Positions 35,541 through 45,480 are shown, numbered from the stretch's first letter. The stretch is 64,000 bases of DNA from Mycobacterium sp. Aquia_213 (GCF_026625985.1 NZ_CP113116.1:2232001-2296000), one strand, 5' to 3'. Notes: generated by a model not told the origin, from the sequence alone. Numbers and translations are program-made.

Positions 35541-36305
35541 ATGCGCCGGTTAACAGTCGGAGTCGCCGTCGCTGCTGTCACGTTGGTTGCCGCCTGTGGC
35601 GACAACAGCGGGAGCGGCCCCGCCTCGTCGAGTACGACCACCACCACGACCGCCACGTCGGCGACGAAGCCGCCGATCGCGCAGGCCGCGCTGTCGAGTC
35701 TGTTGCTGACTCCGGCCGAGTTCGACAGCGTGCTGGGCGTCACCGGGTCGGCGAGCAAGGAAAAGATCGACAAGCTGCAGGACGACGTGACTAAACAGCC
35801 GCCGGGACCGCCGGGTTGGAAGTTTCCCGACGAGTGCATTTACACCCAAGGGCCCGCGGAGGCCCCCGTCTACGCGGGCAGCGGCAGCACCGCGGTCAGC
35901 GGTGACGCCGATGTCACCTCACTGGGAAACGACCAGGACGTCATGGTGGGCCAAGTGGTGGTGTTGTTCCCCTCTGCCAAGGAGGCGAATGACTTCTTCG
36001 CCACCTCCGCCCAGCGCTGGCCTGCCTGCGCAGACCGTCAAATCAACCCGCCCCCCGGAGGCGACGGCACCCAGACGACATTCAAGATCGGCCCGTTCTC
36101 CAACGCCAACGGAATCTTGAGCGTTACGCAGACGACGACCATGACCATGAGCGGCCAGCCCGATGCGATGACCGTCACCGTTCAGCGGGCGCTGACGGCG
36201 CGCAACAACGTGGTCGTCGATGTCGTCCTGATGCGCAAGGACCCGGCGGACTTTGGTGTCAAGGTCGCGGCTCAGATCGCCGGAAAAATCGACAAGCAGC
36301 AGTAG
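35541..36305 (+). CDS. Lipoprotein with PknH_C-like sensor domain
   Basis: A 254-residue lipoprotein. The lipobox LVAAC puts the lipid on Cys19; a Thr/Ser-rich linker (about 25-42) precedes a PknH_C-like extracellular domain (segments LLTPAEFDSVLG and AKEANDFFATSAQRWPAC), with paired cysteines. The family is the detached form of the sensor domain of kinase PknH (such as LppH). The same fold is the C-terminus of the TIR protein at 59475-61025 in this window. The ligand is unknown. It is preceded by 96 bases holding its promoter. Confidence 0.85.
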   Translation: MRRLTVGVAVAAVTLVAACGDNSGSGPASSSTTTTTTATSATKPPIAQAALSSLLLTPAEFDSVLGVTGSASKEKIDKLQDDVTKQPPGPPGWKFPDECIYTQGPAEAPVYAGSGSTAVSGDADVTSLGNDQDVMVGQVVVLFPSAKEANDFFATSAQRWPACADRQINPPPGGDGTQTTFKIGPFSNANGILSVTQTTTMTMSGQPDAMTVTVQRALTARNNVVVDVVLMRKDPADFGVKVAAQIAGKIDKQQ

Positions 36306-36346
36306 CCTCGTCCGGGCCTGCGAGCGGGCGCACTAGTGTTTCACGG

Positions 36347-37390
36347 ATGGCGAGTCCGGAATCTATGGCGCGCTATCACGGTGATCAGGCCGCCGCGCCG
36401 GGAATGCTGGACTTCGCGGTCAACGTCCGTCATGCGCACCCACCGCAATGGCTGATCGAGCGGCTGACGGCGCGGCTGCCGGACCTGGCGCGCTACCCCG
36501 GCGCCGAGGACGTGCACCGGGCGCACGACGCGATCGCGCGGCGGCACGGCCGGGCCCGCGACGAGGTGCTGGCGCTGGCCGGGGGCGCCGAAGGGTTCGC
36601 GTTGTTGCCCAACCTGCGGCCGGCGCTGGCGGCGATCGTCGCGCCGTCGTTCACCGAGCCGGCCGTGGCGCTGAGCGCGGCCGGAGTGCCGGTGCACCAC
36701 GTCGTCGTCGACCCGCCGTTCGGCCTGGACGGCGCGGACATTCCGGAGGACGCCGACCTCGTCGTGGTGGGCAATCCGACCAACCCCACCTCGGTGCTGC
36801 ACCGTCGCGAACAGCTGCTGGCGTTGCGCCGGCCCGGACGGATCGTGGTGGTCGACGAGGCGTTCGCCGATTCGATTCCGGGCGAGCCGGAGTCGCTCGC
36901 CGCTGATGCGCTGGCCGATGTGTTGGTGCTGCGCAGTCTGACCAAGACATGGGCGCTGGCCGGACTGCGGGTGGGCTACGCCCTGGGCGCCCCAGAGGTG
37001 TTGGCGCGGTTGACGGCCCAGCGCCCGCACTGGCCGGTGGGCACGTTGCAGCTGACGGCCATCGAGGCCTGTTGTGCCGCCGACGCGGTTGCCGACGCGG
37101 AGGCCGGCGCCGCACGGCTGGCCCAGTTGCGCGCCGAGATGGTGGTCGGTCTGACGTCGGTGGGCGCCGACGTGGTCGACGGTCAGGCCCCGTTTGTGCT
37201 GTTCCGCATTCCCGACGCCGTTCGGATACGAAACAGTCTGCACGACAACGGGATTGCCGTGCGCCGCTGCGACACGTTCGTCGGCCTGGACGAGAACTAT
37301 CTACGGGCCGCAGTGCGCCACGAGTGGCCGCTGCTGGTCCAGGCGATCTCGGCGGCCATGCTCGTCTCGAACAGCGGGAGGCGCCGGTGA
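36347..37390 (+). CDS. cobC: PLP-dependent aminotransferase CobC (threonine-phosphate decarboxylase-like)
   Basis: A 347-residue fold-type I PLP enzyme. The Schiff-base lysine lies in the segment SLTKTWALAGLRVGY (about 198-212). The PLP-contacting VVGNPTNPT motif is at about 139-147 and VVDEAFAD at about 168-175. It is annotated as cobC (Rv2231c), a cobalamin-pathway aminotransferase-like protein that may supply the aminopropanol phosphate; an amino-acid aminotransferase role cannot be excluded. The stop overlaps the next gene's start (GTGA). Confidence 0.87.
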   Translation: MASPESMARYHGDQAAAPGMLDFAVNVRHAHPPQWLIERLTARLPDLARYPGAEDVHRAHDAIARRHGRARDEVLALAGGAEGFALLPNLRPALAAIVAPSFTEPAVALSAAGVPVHHVVVDPPFGLDGADIPEDADLVVVGNPTNPTSVLHRREQLLALRRPGRIVVVDEAFADSIPGEPESLAADALADVLVLRSLTKTWALAGLRVGYALGAPEVLARLTAQRPHWPVGTLQLTAIEACCAADAVADAEAGAARLAQLRAEMVVGLTSVGADVVDGQAPFVLFRIPDAVRIRNSLHDNGIAVRRCDTFVGLDENYLRAAVRHEWPLLVQAISAAMLVSNSGRRR

Positions 37391-38526
37391 GTGCACGGCT
37401 ATCCGAGGTGATCGAAGTCCTGGACCAGGCCTACCCGCCGCGGCTTGCCCAATCGTGGGATTCGGTTGGCCTGGTGTGCGGTGACCCCGGGGACATGCTG
37501 GACTCGGTCACGATTGCCGTCGATGCCACGCCGGAGGTCGTCGACGAAGTCCCCGAGGCCGGCCTGCTGCTGGCTCATCACCCCTTGCTGTTGCGCGGGG
37601 TCGACACGGTCGCGGCCAGCACGCCCAAGGGTGCGCTGGTGCATCGGCTGATCCGAAGTGGGCGTTCGCTATTCACCGCACACACCAACGCCGATTCGGC
37701 GTCGCCCGGTGTCTCCGACGCGCTGGCGGCCGCTCTTGGCCTCACGGTCGAGGCCGTGCTCGAACCGCTGTCGGAGCCGGCCGATCTCGACAAGTGGGTG
37801 GTCTATGTGCCGCGCGCGAACGCAGAAGCGGTGCAGGCGGCCGTGTTTGAGGCCGGTGCCGGCCACATTGGCGACTACTCGCACTGCAGCTGGAGCGTCA
37901 GCGGTATCGGGCAGTTCCTGCCGCATGACGGTGCCACCCCCGCGGTGGGCAGCGTCGGGACCGTCGAGCGGGTGGACGAAGACCGGTTCGAGGTCGTCGC
38001 ACCCGCGCGGGCCCGGGCGGCGGTGTTGGCGGCGATGCGGGCCGCCCACCCGTACGAAGAGCCCGCATTCGACATCTTCGCCCTGGTGCCCGCGCCCGGC
38101 GACGCCGGATTGGGCCGCATCGGCACCCTGGCGCAACCCGAATCGTTGCGCGCCTTCGTCTCCCGCGTCGGTGCCGCGTTGCCGCAGACGTCCTGGGGTG
38201 TGCGCGCCGCCGGCGACCCGGACCGGGTCGTCTCGCGGGTCGCGGTGTGCGGCGGCGCCGGGGATTCGCTGTTGAGCATCGCTGCGCGCGCCGACGTGCA
38301 GGCCTATGTGACCGCCGACCTGCGCCACCATCCGGCCGACGAGCATCGCCGGGCCTCGGAGGTGGCGCTGATCGACGTCGCGCACTGGGCCAGCGAATTC
38401 CCCTGGTGCATACAAGCCGCCGAGGTGCTGCGGTCCCGATTCGGTGCGGACCTGCCGGTGCACGTGTCGGCCACTCGTACCGACCCGTGGAATCTCGGCC
38501 ACGAGACATGTGGAGATCAATCATGA
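37387..38526 (+). CDS. NIF3-like dinuclear metal-binding protein (Rv2230c-like)
   Basis: A 379-residue NIF3/YbgI-family protein, the same length as Rv2230c. Metal-ligand histidines are seen in LLAHHPLLLRG and TAHTNAD (N half) and the late segment IDVAHWASE. An inserted PII-like domain sits between the two halves. Proposed functions range from GTP cyclohydrolase type 2 to a general metal-binding hydrolase. It is coupled to cobC by a GTGA overlap and to the next gene by an ATGA overlap. Confidence 0.9.
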   Translation: MSARLSEVIEVLDQAYPPRLAQSWDSVGLVCGDPGDMLDSVTIAVDATPEVVDEVPEAGLLLAHHPLLLRGVDTVAASTPKGALVHRLIRSGRSLFTAHTNADSASPGVSDALAAALGLTVEAVLEPLSEPADLDKWVVYVPRANAEAVQAAVFEAGAGHIGDYSHCSWSVSGIGQFLPHDGATPAVGSVGTVERVDEDRFEVVAPARARAAVLAAMRAAHPYEEPAFDIFALVPAPGDAGLGRIGTLAQPESLRAFVSRVGAALPQTSWGVRAAGDPDRVVSRVAVCGGAGDSLLSIAARADVQAYVTADLRHHPADEHRRASEVALIDVAHWASEFPWCIQAAEVLRSRFGADLPVHVSATRTDPWNLGHETCGDQS

Positions 38527-39260
38527 AAGCCGAAGTAGCACAGCAGCGTTCGCTCTTGGAGTTGTCTGAGCTGGATGCGGAGCTGTCCCGGATCGCGCAT
38601 CGGGCCACCCGGCTGCCGCAGCGGGAGGCGATTGAGCGGATGCGGAGCGAACACGATGCTGCCAATGACCGGCTGGGCGCCATACGAATAGCGTTGGAGG
38701 ACTTGGACACTCAGGTGTCGCGGTATGAGTCGGAGATCGCGGCGGTGCGCCAGCGCGAAGACCGCGACCGCTCGTTGCTCGCTTCGGGGGCCACCGACGC
38801 CAAGCAGTTGACGGACCTGCAGCACGAACTGGAAACCCTGACGCGCCGCCAGAGCAGCCTGGAAGATTCGCTGCTGGAAGTCATGGAGCGCCGTGAGGAG
38901 TTACAGGCCCAGGTGACCGCCGAGCAGGATGCGATGGAGACGCTGCAGATGGACCTGGCGGAGGCGCAGCAGGGCCTCGACGACGCACTGGCCGAAATCG
39001 ACGAGACCCGCCAGGCGCACGCGTCGCAACGCGACCGGCTGACCGCTGCCCTGAATCCCGATTTGTCCGCGCTCTACGAGCGGCAGCGTGCCGGGGGAGG
39101 GCCCGGCGCCGGACCGCTGCTCGGGCATCGCTGTGGCGCGTGCCGGATCGAGATCGACCGGGGAGAGCTGGCCCGCATCTCGGCGGCGGCCGACGACGAC
39201 GTGGTGCGCTGCCCGGAATGCGGCGCGATCCTGTTGCGGGTCAGGGGGATCGGACAGTGA
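38523..39260 (+). CDS. Coiled-coil protein with C-terminal zinc ribbon (Rv2229c-like)
   Basis: A 245-residue protein: a long coiled coil at about 10-180, then a C4 zinc ribbon (cysteine pairs in HRCGACRI and VRCPECGA) at about 205-240. The family (CT398-like) is conserved in actinobacteria and its function is not established; nucleic-acid binding is suspected from the zinc ribbon. The ATG overlaps the NIF3 stop by 4 bases and its own stop overlaps the RNase H gene by 4 bases. Confidence 0.9.
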   Translation: MKAEVAQQRSLLELSELDAELSRIAHRATRLPQREAIERMRSEHDAANDRLGAIRIALEDLDTQVSRYESEIAAVRQREDRDRSLLASGATDAKQLTDLQHELETLTRRQSSLEDSLLEVMERREELQAQVTAEQDAMETLQMDLAEAQQGLDDALAEIDETRQAHASQRDRLTAALNPDLSALYERQRAGGGPGAGPLLGHRCGACRIEIDRGELARISAAADDDVVRCPECGAILLRVRGIGQ

Positions 39261-40381
39261 AGGTCGTCATCGAAGCCGACGGCGGGTCCCGCGGCAATCC
39301 CGGGCCGGCCGGATACGGCGCGGTGGTGCACACCGCGGACCGCGCGACCGTGCTGGCCGAAAGCAAGCAGGCCATCGGCCGGGCTACCAACAATGTCGCC
39401 GAATACCGCGGGCTGATAGCCGGTTTGGAAGATGCCGTGAAGCTGGGGGCCAGCGAGGCCGACGTCTTCATGGATTCCAAGCTGGTGGTGGAGCAGATGT
39501 CGGGGCGGTGGAAAGTCAAGCACCCCGACCTGATTGAGTTGCACGCGCAGGCCCGAAAGCTCGCGGTGCGCTTCGACCGGATCAGCTACACGTGGATCCC
39601 GCGCGAACGTAACAAGCATGCCGATCGGCTGGCCAACGAAGCGATGGACGCCGCGGCCGAGGTCAGCCCGCAGAGCTCCGAACCGGCGGTTGCCGAACCC
39701 GCGACCACCCCGGCGGTGAAATCTATTGCGACGCAATCTTCGTCGCCGCCCGGCTGGACCGGTGCGCGTGGCACCCCGACCAGGCTGCTGTTGCTGCGCC
39801 ACGGGCAGACCGCGCTGTCGGTGCAGCGCCGCTATTCCGGACGCGGTAACCCGGAACTCACCGACCTGGGACGCCAGCAGGCACAAGCGGCGGCGCGATA
39901 TCTGGCCGAGCGTGGCGGCATCGCCGCAGTGGTTTCCTCGCCGCTGCAACGCGCCTACGACACCGCGACCGCGGCGGCCAAAGCGCTGGGCCTGGACGTG
40001 ACCGTGGACGACGACCTGATCGAGACCGACTTCGGCGGCTGGGAGGGGCTGACGTTCACCGAGGCCGCCGAACGCGATCCCGACCTACACACCCGCTGGC
40101 TGCGCGACACCAGCACGGAGCCGCCGGGCGGCGAGAGCTTCGATGCCGCGCTCGAGCGGGTGTGCCAGGCGCGGGAACGACTCATCGCCAGCTATCCGGG
40201 CGCCACGGTGCTGGTCGTGTCGCATGTCACGCCGATCAAGATGCTGTTGCGCCTGGCGCTGGATGCCGGCCCCGGCATCCTGTACAGATTGCACCTTGAC
40301 CTGGCATCCTTGAGCATCGCCGAGTTCTATTCGGATGGGGCATCTTCGGTGCGACTCGTGAATCAGACCGGCTATCTCTAG
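39257..40381 (+). CDS. rnhC: Bifunctional RNase HI and alpha-ribazole-phosphatase (histidine phosphatase) fusion
   Basis: A 374-residue two-domain protein. The RNase HI domain (1-130) has the metal-binding carboxylates Asp8 (EADGGSRG), the Glu in NNVAEYRGL, the Asp in FMDSKLV and a late Asp in NKHADRLANEAMD. A linker of about 40 residues leads to a histidine-phosphatase domain with RHG in LLLRHGQTALS and the second catalytic His in VVSHVTPIK. The fusion is known in mycobacteria (Rv2228c, M. smegmatis RnhC). It removes RNA from RNA:DNA hybrids and dephosphorylates alpha-ribazole phosphate in B12 synthesis, which fits with cobC and cobD nearby. Confidence 0.93.
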   Translation: MKVVIEADGGSRGNPGPAGYGAVVHTADRATVLAESKQAIGRATNNVAEYRGLIAGLEDAVKLGASEADVFMDSKLVVEQMSGRWKVKHPDLIELHAQARKLAVRFDRISYTWIPRERNKHADRLANEAMDAAAEVSPQSSEPAVAEPATTPAVKSIATQSSSPPGWTGARGTPTRLLLLRHGQTALSVQRRYSGRGNPELTDLGRQQAQAAARYLAERGGIAAVVSSPLQRAYDTATAAAKALGLDVTVDDDLIETDFGGWEGLTFTEAAERDPDLHTRWLRDTSTEPPGGESFDAALERVCQARERLIASYPGATVLVVSHVTPIKMLLRLALDAGPGILYRLHLDLASLSIAEFYSDGASSVRLVNQTGYL

Positions 40382-40397
40382 CCGCTAGGAGCAGTGG

Positions 40398-40988
40398 ATG
40401 CCGCCGGATCAACCACCCGACGAATCGACGATCGCCGTTCCGGCAGATATCCGGGCGCAGGTGATGCCGGCGGTGCTCGACGAGTTGGCCCGCTGGGGCG
40501 TCGAGCGGTTCAGTGTCGAGGCCCTGGCCGAGCGTCATCGCATCGATGCGGGGCTGATTTACCAGCACTGGGGCGATCGTCAACGGCTGATCGTCGATGC
40601 GGCGCTGGCTGATCTCGAGTCCTGGGATATGTCAACCGACACCGGCTCGTTGCGCGGGGACCTAGAGGCGTTGGCCCGCAATGTGGGCGCGCGAGTCAAC
40701 ACCGAGGTCGGCCGTACCTTCCTGCGCGCGTTGGTGATGGGGCATGGTGGACGTCACGACGAAGAGACCCGGATGATGTTCTGGCGAGCGCGATTTACCC
40801 TGGTACGCGGGCTCATCGACCGGGCACGGGCGCGCGGCGAAGTGCGCGACGGGATCAACACCGTGGCCGCTGTGCAGGTGGTCATGGCGCCGATCAACAT
40901 TCGCGCGCTGTACTCGGATGCTGCCGTCGACGAGGAGTACTGCTTGGCCATCGCCGATATGGCATGGCGTGCGCTTGCCCGCGAATAG
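40398..40988 (+). CDS. TetR family transcriptional regulator
   Basis: A 196-residue TetR regulator. The helix-turn-helix is at about 38-62 with recognition segment RHRIDAGLIYQHWGDRQRLI; a helical ligand domain follows. It starts 16 bases after the RNase H fusion gene on the same strand and may be read from the same transcript. Target genes are not evident; the P450 cluster opposite is a candidate. It converges on the DUF6941-like gene. Confidence 0.82.
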   Translation: MPPDQPPDESTIAVPADIRAQVMPAVLDELARWGVERFSVEALAERHRIDAGLIYQHWGDRQRLIVDAALADLESWDMSTDTGSLRGDLEALARNVGARVNTEVGRTFLRALVMGHGGRHDEETRMMFWRARFTLVRGLIDRARARGEVRDGINTVAAVQVVMAPINIRALYSDAAVDEEYCLAIADMAWRALARE

Positions 40989-41021
40989 GCGGTCAGCGCT
41001 CACCCAAGGATGGCCGCCGAC

Positions 41022-41522
41022 TTAGACGGACGGAAGGACGCGCCCGCCGCCTGCTGGGCCGTCGGGCGACATCGTCACGCTTTGCTGACTGATGACCAAC
41101 CGGTAGGGCAGGCGGCGCAGCACGGTGCCGTCAATGCTGACCGCGAACGTGTACGACCCGAGCTTGTCGAACGGAAGAATCGGCACGTTGACGGCCAAGG
41201 CGACATTCTGGCTTGTGCCGGCTTCGAGTTGGGGTGGACGGCCGAGGTTGAACCGGAGATCGATGCCGAACGCCTGACGATCGGTCGAATTCGTCTTCAC
41301 CTCAACCGGATTGCCATCAGCGTCCAGCAGAGCGATGCGAACCGCGTGGTCTTTGTTCGTCTCGGCCCAAGGCACCTCAATGCTCAGTGCCACGGACAGT
41401 GACACCGACCAAGGGCCCGGGTGGCCCGCCGGAATGACGGATTGATCGATCCCGCCTCCCAGCACGTAGAGCCGGTTGTTTTGAACCTCCGCGTGGTTGC
41501 ACAGCAGGGCAGCCAATTCCAT
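41022..41522 (-). CDS. DUF6941-like conserved hypothetical protein
   Basis: A 166-residue beta-rich soluble protein. The start (MELAALLCNHAEVQNNRLYV, then LGGG) is typical of a short actinobacterial family now called DUF6941, whose function is unknown. No signal peptide or membrane segment. It is 54 bases after the ferredoxin stop on the same strand and may be the last gene of the P450-ferredoxin operon. Confidence 0.7.
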   Translation of the reverse strand: MELAALLCNHAEVQNNRLYVLGGGIDQSVIPAGHPGPWSVSLSVALSIEVPWAETNKDHAVRIALLDADGNPVEVKTNSTDRQAFGIDLRFNLGRPPQLEAGTSQNVALAVNVPILPFDKLGSYTFAVSIDGTVLRRLPYRLVISQQSVTMSPDGPAGGGRVLPSV

Positions 41523-41576
41523 GGTGATCGCCTACTTCGAAGGAACCCGAGGTGATGTCCAGTACGCTAGCAGGAT

Positions 41577-41771
41577 TCAGCGCGACAATGCGATTGCCTG
41601 CTCCGGGCAGTTTCGCTCCCCGACGACGGCCTGCTCTTCCAGCTCATTCGAGACGTCTTCGACAAGCACCACACAGTGGCCGACGTCGTCGGCATCGAAG
41701 ACCTCGGGTGCCAGGCTGTAACAGCGACCGTGGCCGGTGCACAGGTCTGGGTCGACGGCGACCTTGGTCAT
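41577..41771 (-). CDS. 3Fe-4S ferredoxin of P450 type
   Basis: A 64-residue ferredoxin. The cluster ligands follow the pattern CxxHxxC...CP: Cys11, His14, Cys17 and Cys55. The second cysteine of a 4Fe-4S site is His14, as in many mycobacterial P450-partner ferredoxins, which usually hold a 3Fe-4S cluster. It passes electrons to the P450 encoded just upstream; the start overlaps the P450 stop by 4 bases. Confidence 0.9.
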   Translation of the reverse strand: MTKVAVDPDLCTGHGRCYSLAPEVFDADDVGHCVVLVEDVSNELEEQAVVGERNCPEQAIALSR

Positions 41772-42937
41772 GACAGCGGGAATATCAGCGGCAGCGATTC
41801 CACCGATCTCAGCGCGGCCGTATAGATCAGCTCGGTGCCGGGCTTGATCTCGTAATCCGGTATGCGCCGGTGGAATTCACGCAGCGCCACCCGCAGCTCC
41901 ATCCGGGCGAGGTGAGATCCGAGGCAGCGGTGCGGCCCGCCACCAAACGCGCGGTGCCGGTTCGGGTTGCGGTTGAAGTCCACCACATCGGGGTCGGGGA
42001 ACTCGGCCGGGTCGGTGTTGGCCGCGCCGAGCAGCGGGCTGACGCGCTCGCCCTTGCTGATCGGGCACCCGCCCACCTCGACGTCTTGCATGGCGACCCG
42101 AACTACACCGGGAACCGGTGTCTCCCAACGTAATAACTCCTCGATGGCATGCGGCAGGACATCGGGCTCGGAGACCAGCTGATGACGATGGTCGGGGTGT
42201 CGGGCCAGGTAGACGAAGAAGCAGTCGAGTGAGTCGGTGACCGTGTCCAATCCTGCGATCAGGAACAGGAAACAAATGTCGAGCAGCTCTTCGCGCGACA
42301 GCGGTTGTCCGGCAACCTCGGCCGCGATCATCGACGACAGCACGTCGTCGCGTGGGCTGGCGATGTGGTCGTCGATGGCGCGGTCGAAGTAGTCGTAGAT
42401 CTGTTGCGCGACGGGTGCCGAGCTCTCGTGGCGGCGGTCGAACCCGGAGTCGCCCTCCGGGCGGATCACGCCGTCCTTCCACTCCAGGAATTGGTCAAGG
42501 TCTTCGAGTGGTAGGCCGAGCAATTGGAGGAAAACGGTGCACGGCAGCGGCACCGCGAACTCCTCGTGGAAATCGCATTCACCGCGCCCGGCGAAGCGAT
42601 CGATCATCTCGTTCACCAGTACGGCGACGCCGGGCTCACGCCGGGCCATCTCACGCGGGGTGAACAGCGGGTCGAGGATCCGGCGGTACTTCGCATGCTC
42701 GGGCGGATCGATTTGCAGCGGAATGAGCGGCCGGATGTTGCCCAGGTCGACCGCGTCCGTCGACGAGAACAGTTCGGTGTGCTTGAGCGCCATCTCGATA
42801 TCGGCCAGGCGGCTGAGCACCACGACCGACTGTGGTGACCGGAACACCGGTGTCGATTCGCGCAGCGCCTTGTACATCGGCTGGGGCTCCGCGACGCCCG
42901 TTACCGCCTGGTCGACGTAAGCATCGGCTTCTGTCAT
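41768..42937 (-). CDS. Cytochrome P450
   Basis: A 389-residue soluble bacterial P450. The I-helix motif AGLDT is at 228-232, the K-helix ExxR is Glu267-Arg270, and the heme-binding loop FGGGPHRCLG (331-340) provides Cys338. A dedicated ferredoxin is translationally coupled downstream. The CYP family number cannot be given without alignment; mycobacterial P450s of this size often hydroxylate steroids, lipids or terpenoids. The promoter region is shared with the upstream side of rnpB. Confidence 0.92.
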   Translation of the reverse strand: MTEADAYVDQAVTGVAEPQPMYKALRESTPVFRSPQSVVVLSRLADIEMALKHTELFSSTDAVDLGNIRPLIPLQIDPPEHAKYRRILDPLFTPREMARREPGVAVLVNEMIDRFAGRGECDFHEEFAVPLPCTVFLQLLGLPLEDLDQFLEWKDGVIRPEGDSGFDRRHESSAPVAQQIYDYFDRAIDDHIASPRDDVLSSMIAAEVAGQPLSREELLDICFLFLIAGLDTVTDSLDCFFVYLARHPDHRHQLVSEPDVLPHAIEELLRWETPVPGVVRVAMQDVEVGGCPISKGERVSPLLGAANTDPAEFPDPDVVDFNRNPNRHRAFGGGPHRCLGSHLARMELRVALREFHRRIPDYEIKPGTELIYTAALRSVESLPLIFPLS

Positions 42938-43073
42938 GCGGTCAGCGTGGCACCAACTTCTTATTTAGGCAATGATGCGAAAAATTGAGCAATAGCCAGG
43001 CGTGGGTGATCGGGCGCCGACACCCCCGTCGTGCCGCTGGCCAGGAGATTGACCAGCGAGTACCGTGTTCGTG

Positions 43074-43487
<414 letters not shown>

Positions 43488-43494
43488 CCCTACG

Positions 43495-45066
43495 TCAGCG
43501 AGTTTTTTTGACCGACTTGTCGAGCTTGCGCAGCGCTTCGTCGAGCTGCTGACGGCAGCTCTCGGCCAGGTCGGACTCCTGTTGGTAGAGCAGACCGTAG
43601 GTGAAGGTGTCTTCGCCCGCGACGTGCGCGGCGTCGGCCTGCGCAACCAAGTGGTCCCGGCTGACCACGCTGTCTTGATGATCGCCGAGCAACGTCTGGA
43701 TGACCTTGGCCTGCTTGGAGACGTCGTCGGCGCCGGTCGCCGCCGCGGTGTAGCGAAGTCGCTTGGCGCGCTTACGAATTACGTGAAGCGCCTCATCGCG
43801 ATCGTGCTCTTCCTCGTCGTCATGCTGGTCCTCGTCGGCGGCGGACTCGACGTGCCCCTCGTGGGCGGCCTGGGCGGCCTCGTCTGCTTCGGCGGCGGCC
43901 TTGGCGGCCTTGCGCACCTTCTTGTAGGCGGCGTCGATGGTGACCGGTGGCGGTTGCTCGCCGGTCGCGGTGACCGGGCTTTCGGCCACGATCGAATCGA
44001 GCGCGTCGAGCAGCCGGAAGTAGCGCTGCGACCGCATCGCGATCAACGACCGCCGCAGACCCGACTGGTAGCGGCGTTTGGCGCCCTCGACCAGGCGTTC
44101 GCGCACCGGTCCACGCACCAGCTCCGGTGACAGCCGGTCCAGCTCTTGTTCGTAGCGCTGCGCGAGCACCTCGGCGTCGCGTGCCACACCCAAGACGGCG
44201 GCCAGCTCGCGCAGTTCGTCGAGGACCCAGGCGTGGGTGTCGTCGGACAATCCCGCCTGGGAGTCCTTCAGCAGGCTGCGGATCTTGCGGGTGGTGACCC
44301 GCATCTGGTGCACCGAGTCGAAGACGTCGGCGCGCACCGCGCGATCCCACTCCACCAGCTCGCCGACCTGCTCGGCGACCGCCCGCTGTACCGGATCCTC
44401 GGGTGGCTTGGTCCCGTTGGACGGCACCGTCGTCCCGAGCACCCGGGCAAGCTTGGACGCGTGACCTGCGGGTTCGCCGCCGGCGTCCAGCAGCCGGTTG
44501 CTCAACCGGCTCAGCAGCTCGGTATCGGAGGCTCCGCGTGATTCGTCGAGCTCGAGTTCCCACTCGCGCCACTCTTGGACGACGGGCTCCGCGTCCGGGT
44601 TATCGGTCGCATTCGCCGACCACGCGCGGACGTGGTCGTTGCTGAACTCCGCGAAAGGAGCGCCCTCGATGCCGTACAGCACCTGGCTTTCGCGTTGTGT
44701 CGTGATCCGGGCGACGGGTTTGATGGGCCGGTCGCGAACAATCGCCAGCACCACGTCCAGCAATTGGCTGGGCACGGTGTCGTCGTCCGCGGAGCCCAGG
44801 GGCGTGCGGATCTCGGTGCGGGCGTCGGGCCCGGCCGGCAACTTGAGGTGCCAGCCGGCGTCGTGGCCACCGGTGCGGCGACGCAGCGTGATCTTGTTGC
44901 GGGCAAGGTCCTGCGTCTGCGTGTCGAAGTACATCGCGTCCAGCGATTGCGTCGGCAACTTCTCCACCCGGGCCACCGTCGCGATGCCTTCGAACGACGG
45001 TGTGACCGTCGAGTCGGGGACGTCGAACTTGCGCTCCACCTCCAGATGGCGCGAGGGTTCTGGCAT
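43495..45066 (-). CDS. CYTH and CHAD domain protein (Rv2226-like)
   Basis: A 523-residue protein. The N-terminal CYTH domain begins with the signature ExExK (EVERKF, residues 9-14) and forms a triphosphate tunnel, about 1-210. The C-terminal CHAD domain (about 235-515) is helical with conserved His/Arg patches (DSVHQMRVTTRKIRSLL and IRKRAKRLRY) and is interrupted by an acidic insert near 405-430. CHAD domains bind polyphosphate, and CYTH domains hydrolyse triphosphates, so a polyphosphate-granule role is likely. It converges on rnpB. Confidence 0.9.
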   Translation of the reverse strand: MPEPSRHLEVERKFDVPDSTVTPSFEGIATVARVEKLPTQSLDAMYFDTQTQDLARNKITLRRRTGGHDAGWHLKLPAGPDARTEIRTPLGSADDDTVPSQLLDVVLAIVRDRPIKPVARITTQRESQVLYGIEGAPFAEFSNDHVRAWSANATDNPDAEPVVQEWREWELELDESRGASDTELLSRLSNRLLDAGGEPAGHASKLARVLGTTVPSNGTKPPEDPVQRAVAEQVGELVEWDRAVRADVFDSVHQMRVTTRKIRSLLKDSQAGLSDDTHAWVLDELRELAAVLGVARDAEVLAQRYEQELDRLSPELVRGPVRERLVEGAKRRYQSGLRRSLIAMRSQRYFRLLDALDSIVAESPVTATGEQPPPVTIDAAYKKVRKAAKAAAEADEAAQAAHEGHVESAADEDQHDDEEEHDRDEALHVIRKRAKRLRYTAAATGADDVSKQAKVIQTLLGDHQDSVVSRDHLVAQADAAHVAGEDTFTYGLLYQQESDLAESCRQQLDEALRKLDKSVKKTR

Positions 45067-45234
45067 TTCTTTTCGGCTCCGTAAGGGGCGCGCCGACGCG
45101 GCATTACACGGTCATCGACGCTCGTAAATGGTTACCCATAGGGTGCCACACCTCGGTTGCCCGGCCGGCAGTGATCGTTGCTGCGGCGTGTCCGCCACCG
45201 CTGGCCTTGGAGAACCGATTTGGCCCGCGATCGA

Positions 45235-45480
45235 CTACGGGGGCGGGGGAGGCGGCGGCGGAGGGTCTTCGGGCATCGGCGCGTATTCCGCCGGCGGCGG
45301 CACGTAGCGCTGGATGGCGTCGGCGACGTTGGCGCAACCGCTGACCGACACGCGCCGGCCGGCATTGACACAGACGGTGGCCTCGGCCTGCCCGGCCGAT
45401 CCCGTCGCGACAACGATTCCGGGAATTGGGCTCATCGCCAACACTGCCAGCAGTGCCCCGATCCAGCGGCGCCGATTCAT
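45235..45480 (-). CDS. Small secreted protein with poly-proline C-terminus
   Basis: An 81-residue protein. A signal peptide covers about 1-33 (MNRRRWIGALLAVLAM start). The mature part carries two cysteines (TVCVNAG and SGCANV), likely a disulfide, and ends with a run of prolines. The ATG at 45480 gives a typical twin-Arg-free Sec signal; the open frame extends to 45645 but would remove the signal. Function unknown. It is divergent to the hemophore-like gene. Confidence 0.7.
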   Translation of the reverse strand: MNRRRWIGALLAVLAMSPIPGIVVATGSAGQAEATVCVNAGRRVSVSGCANVADAIQRYVPPPAEYAPMPEDPPPPPPPPP

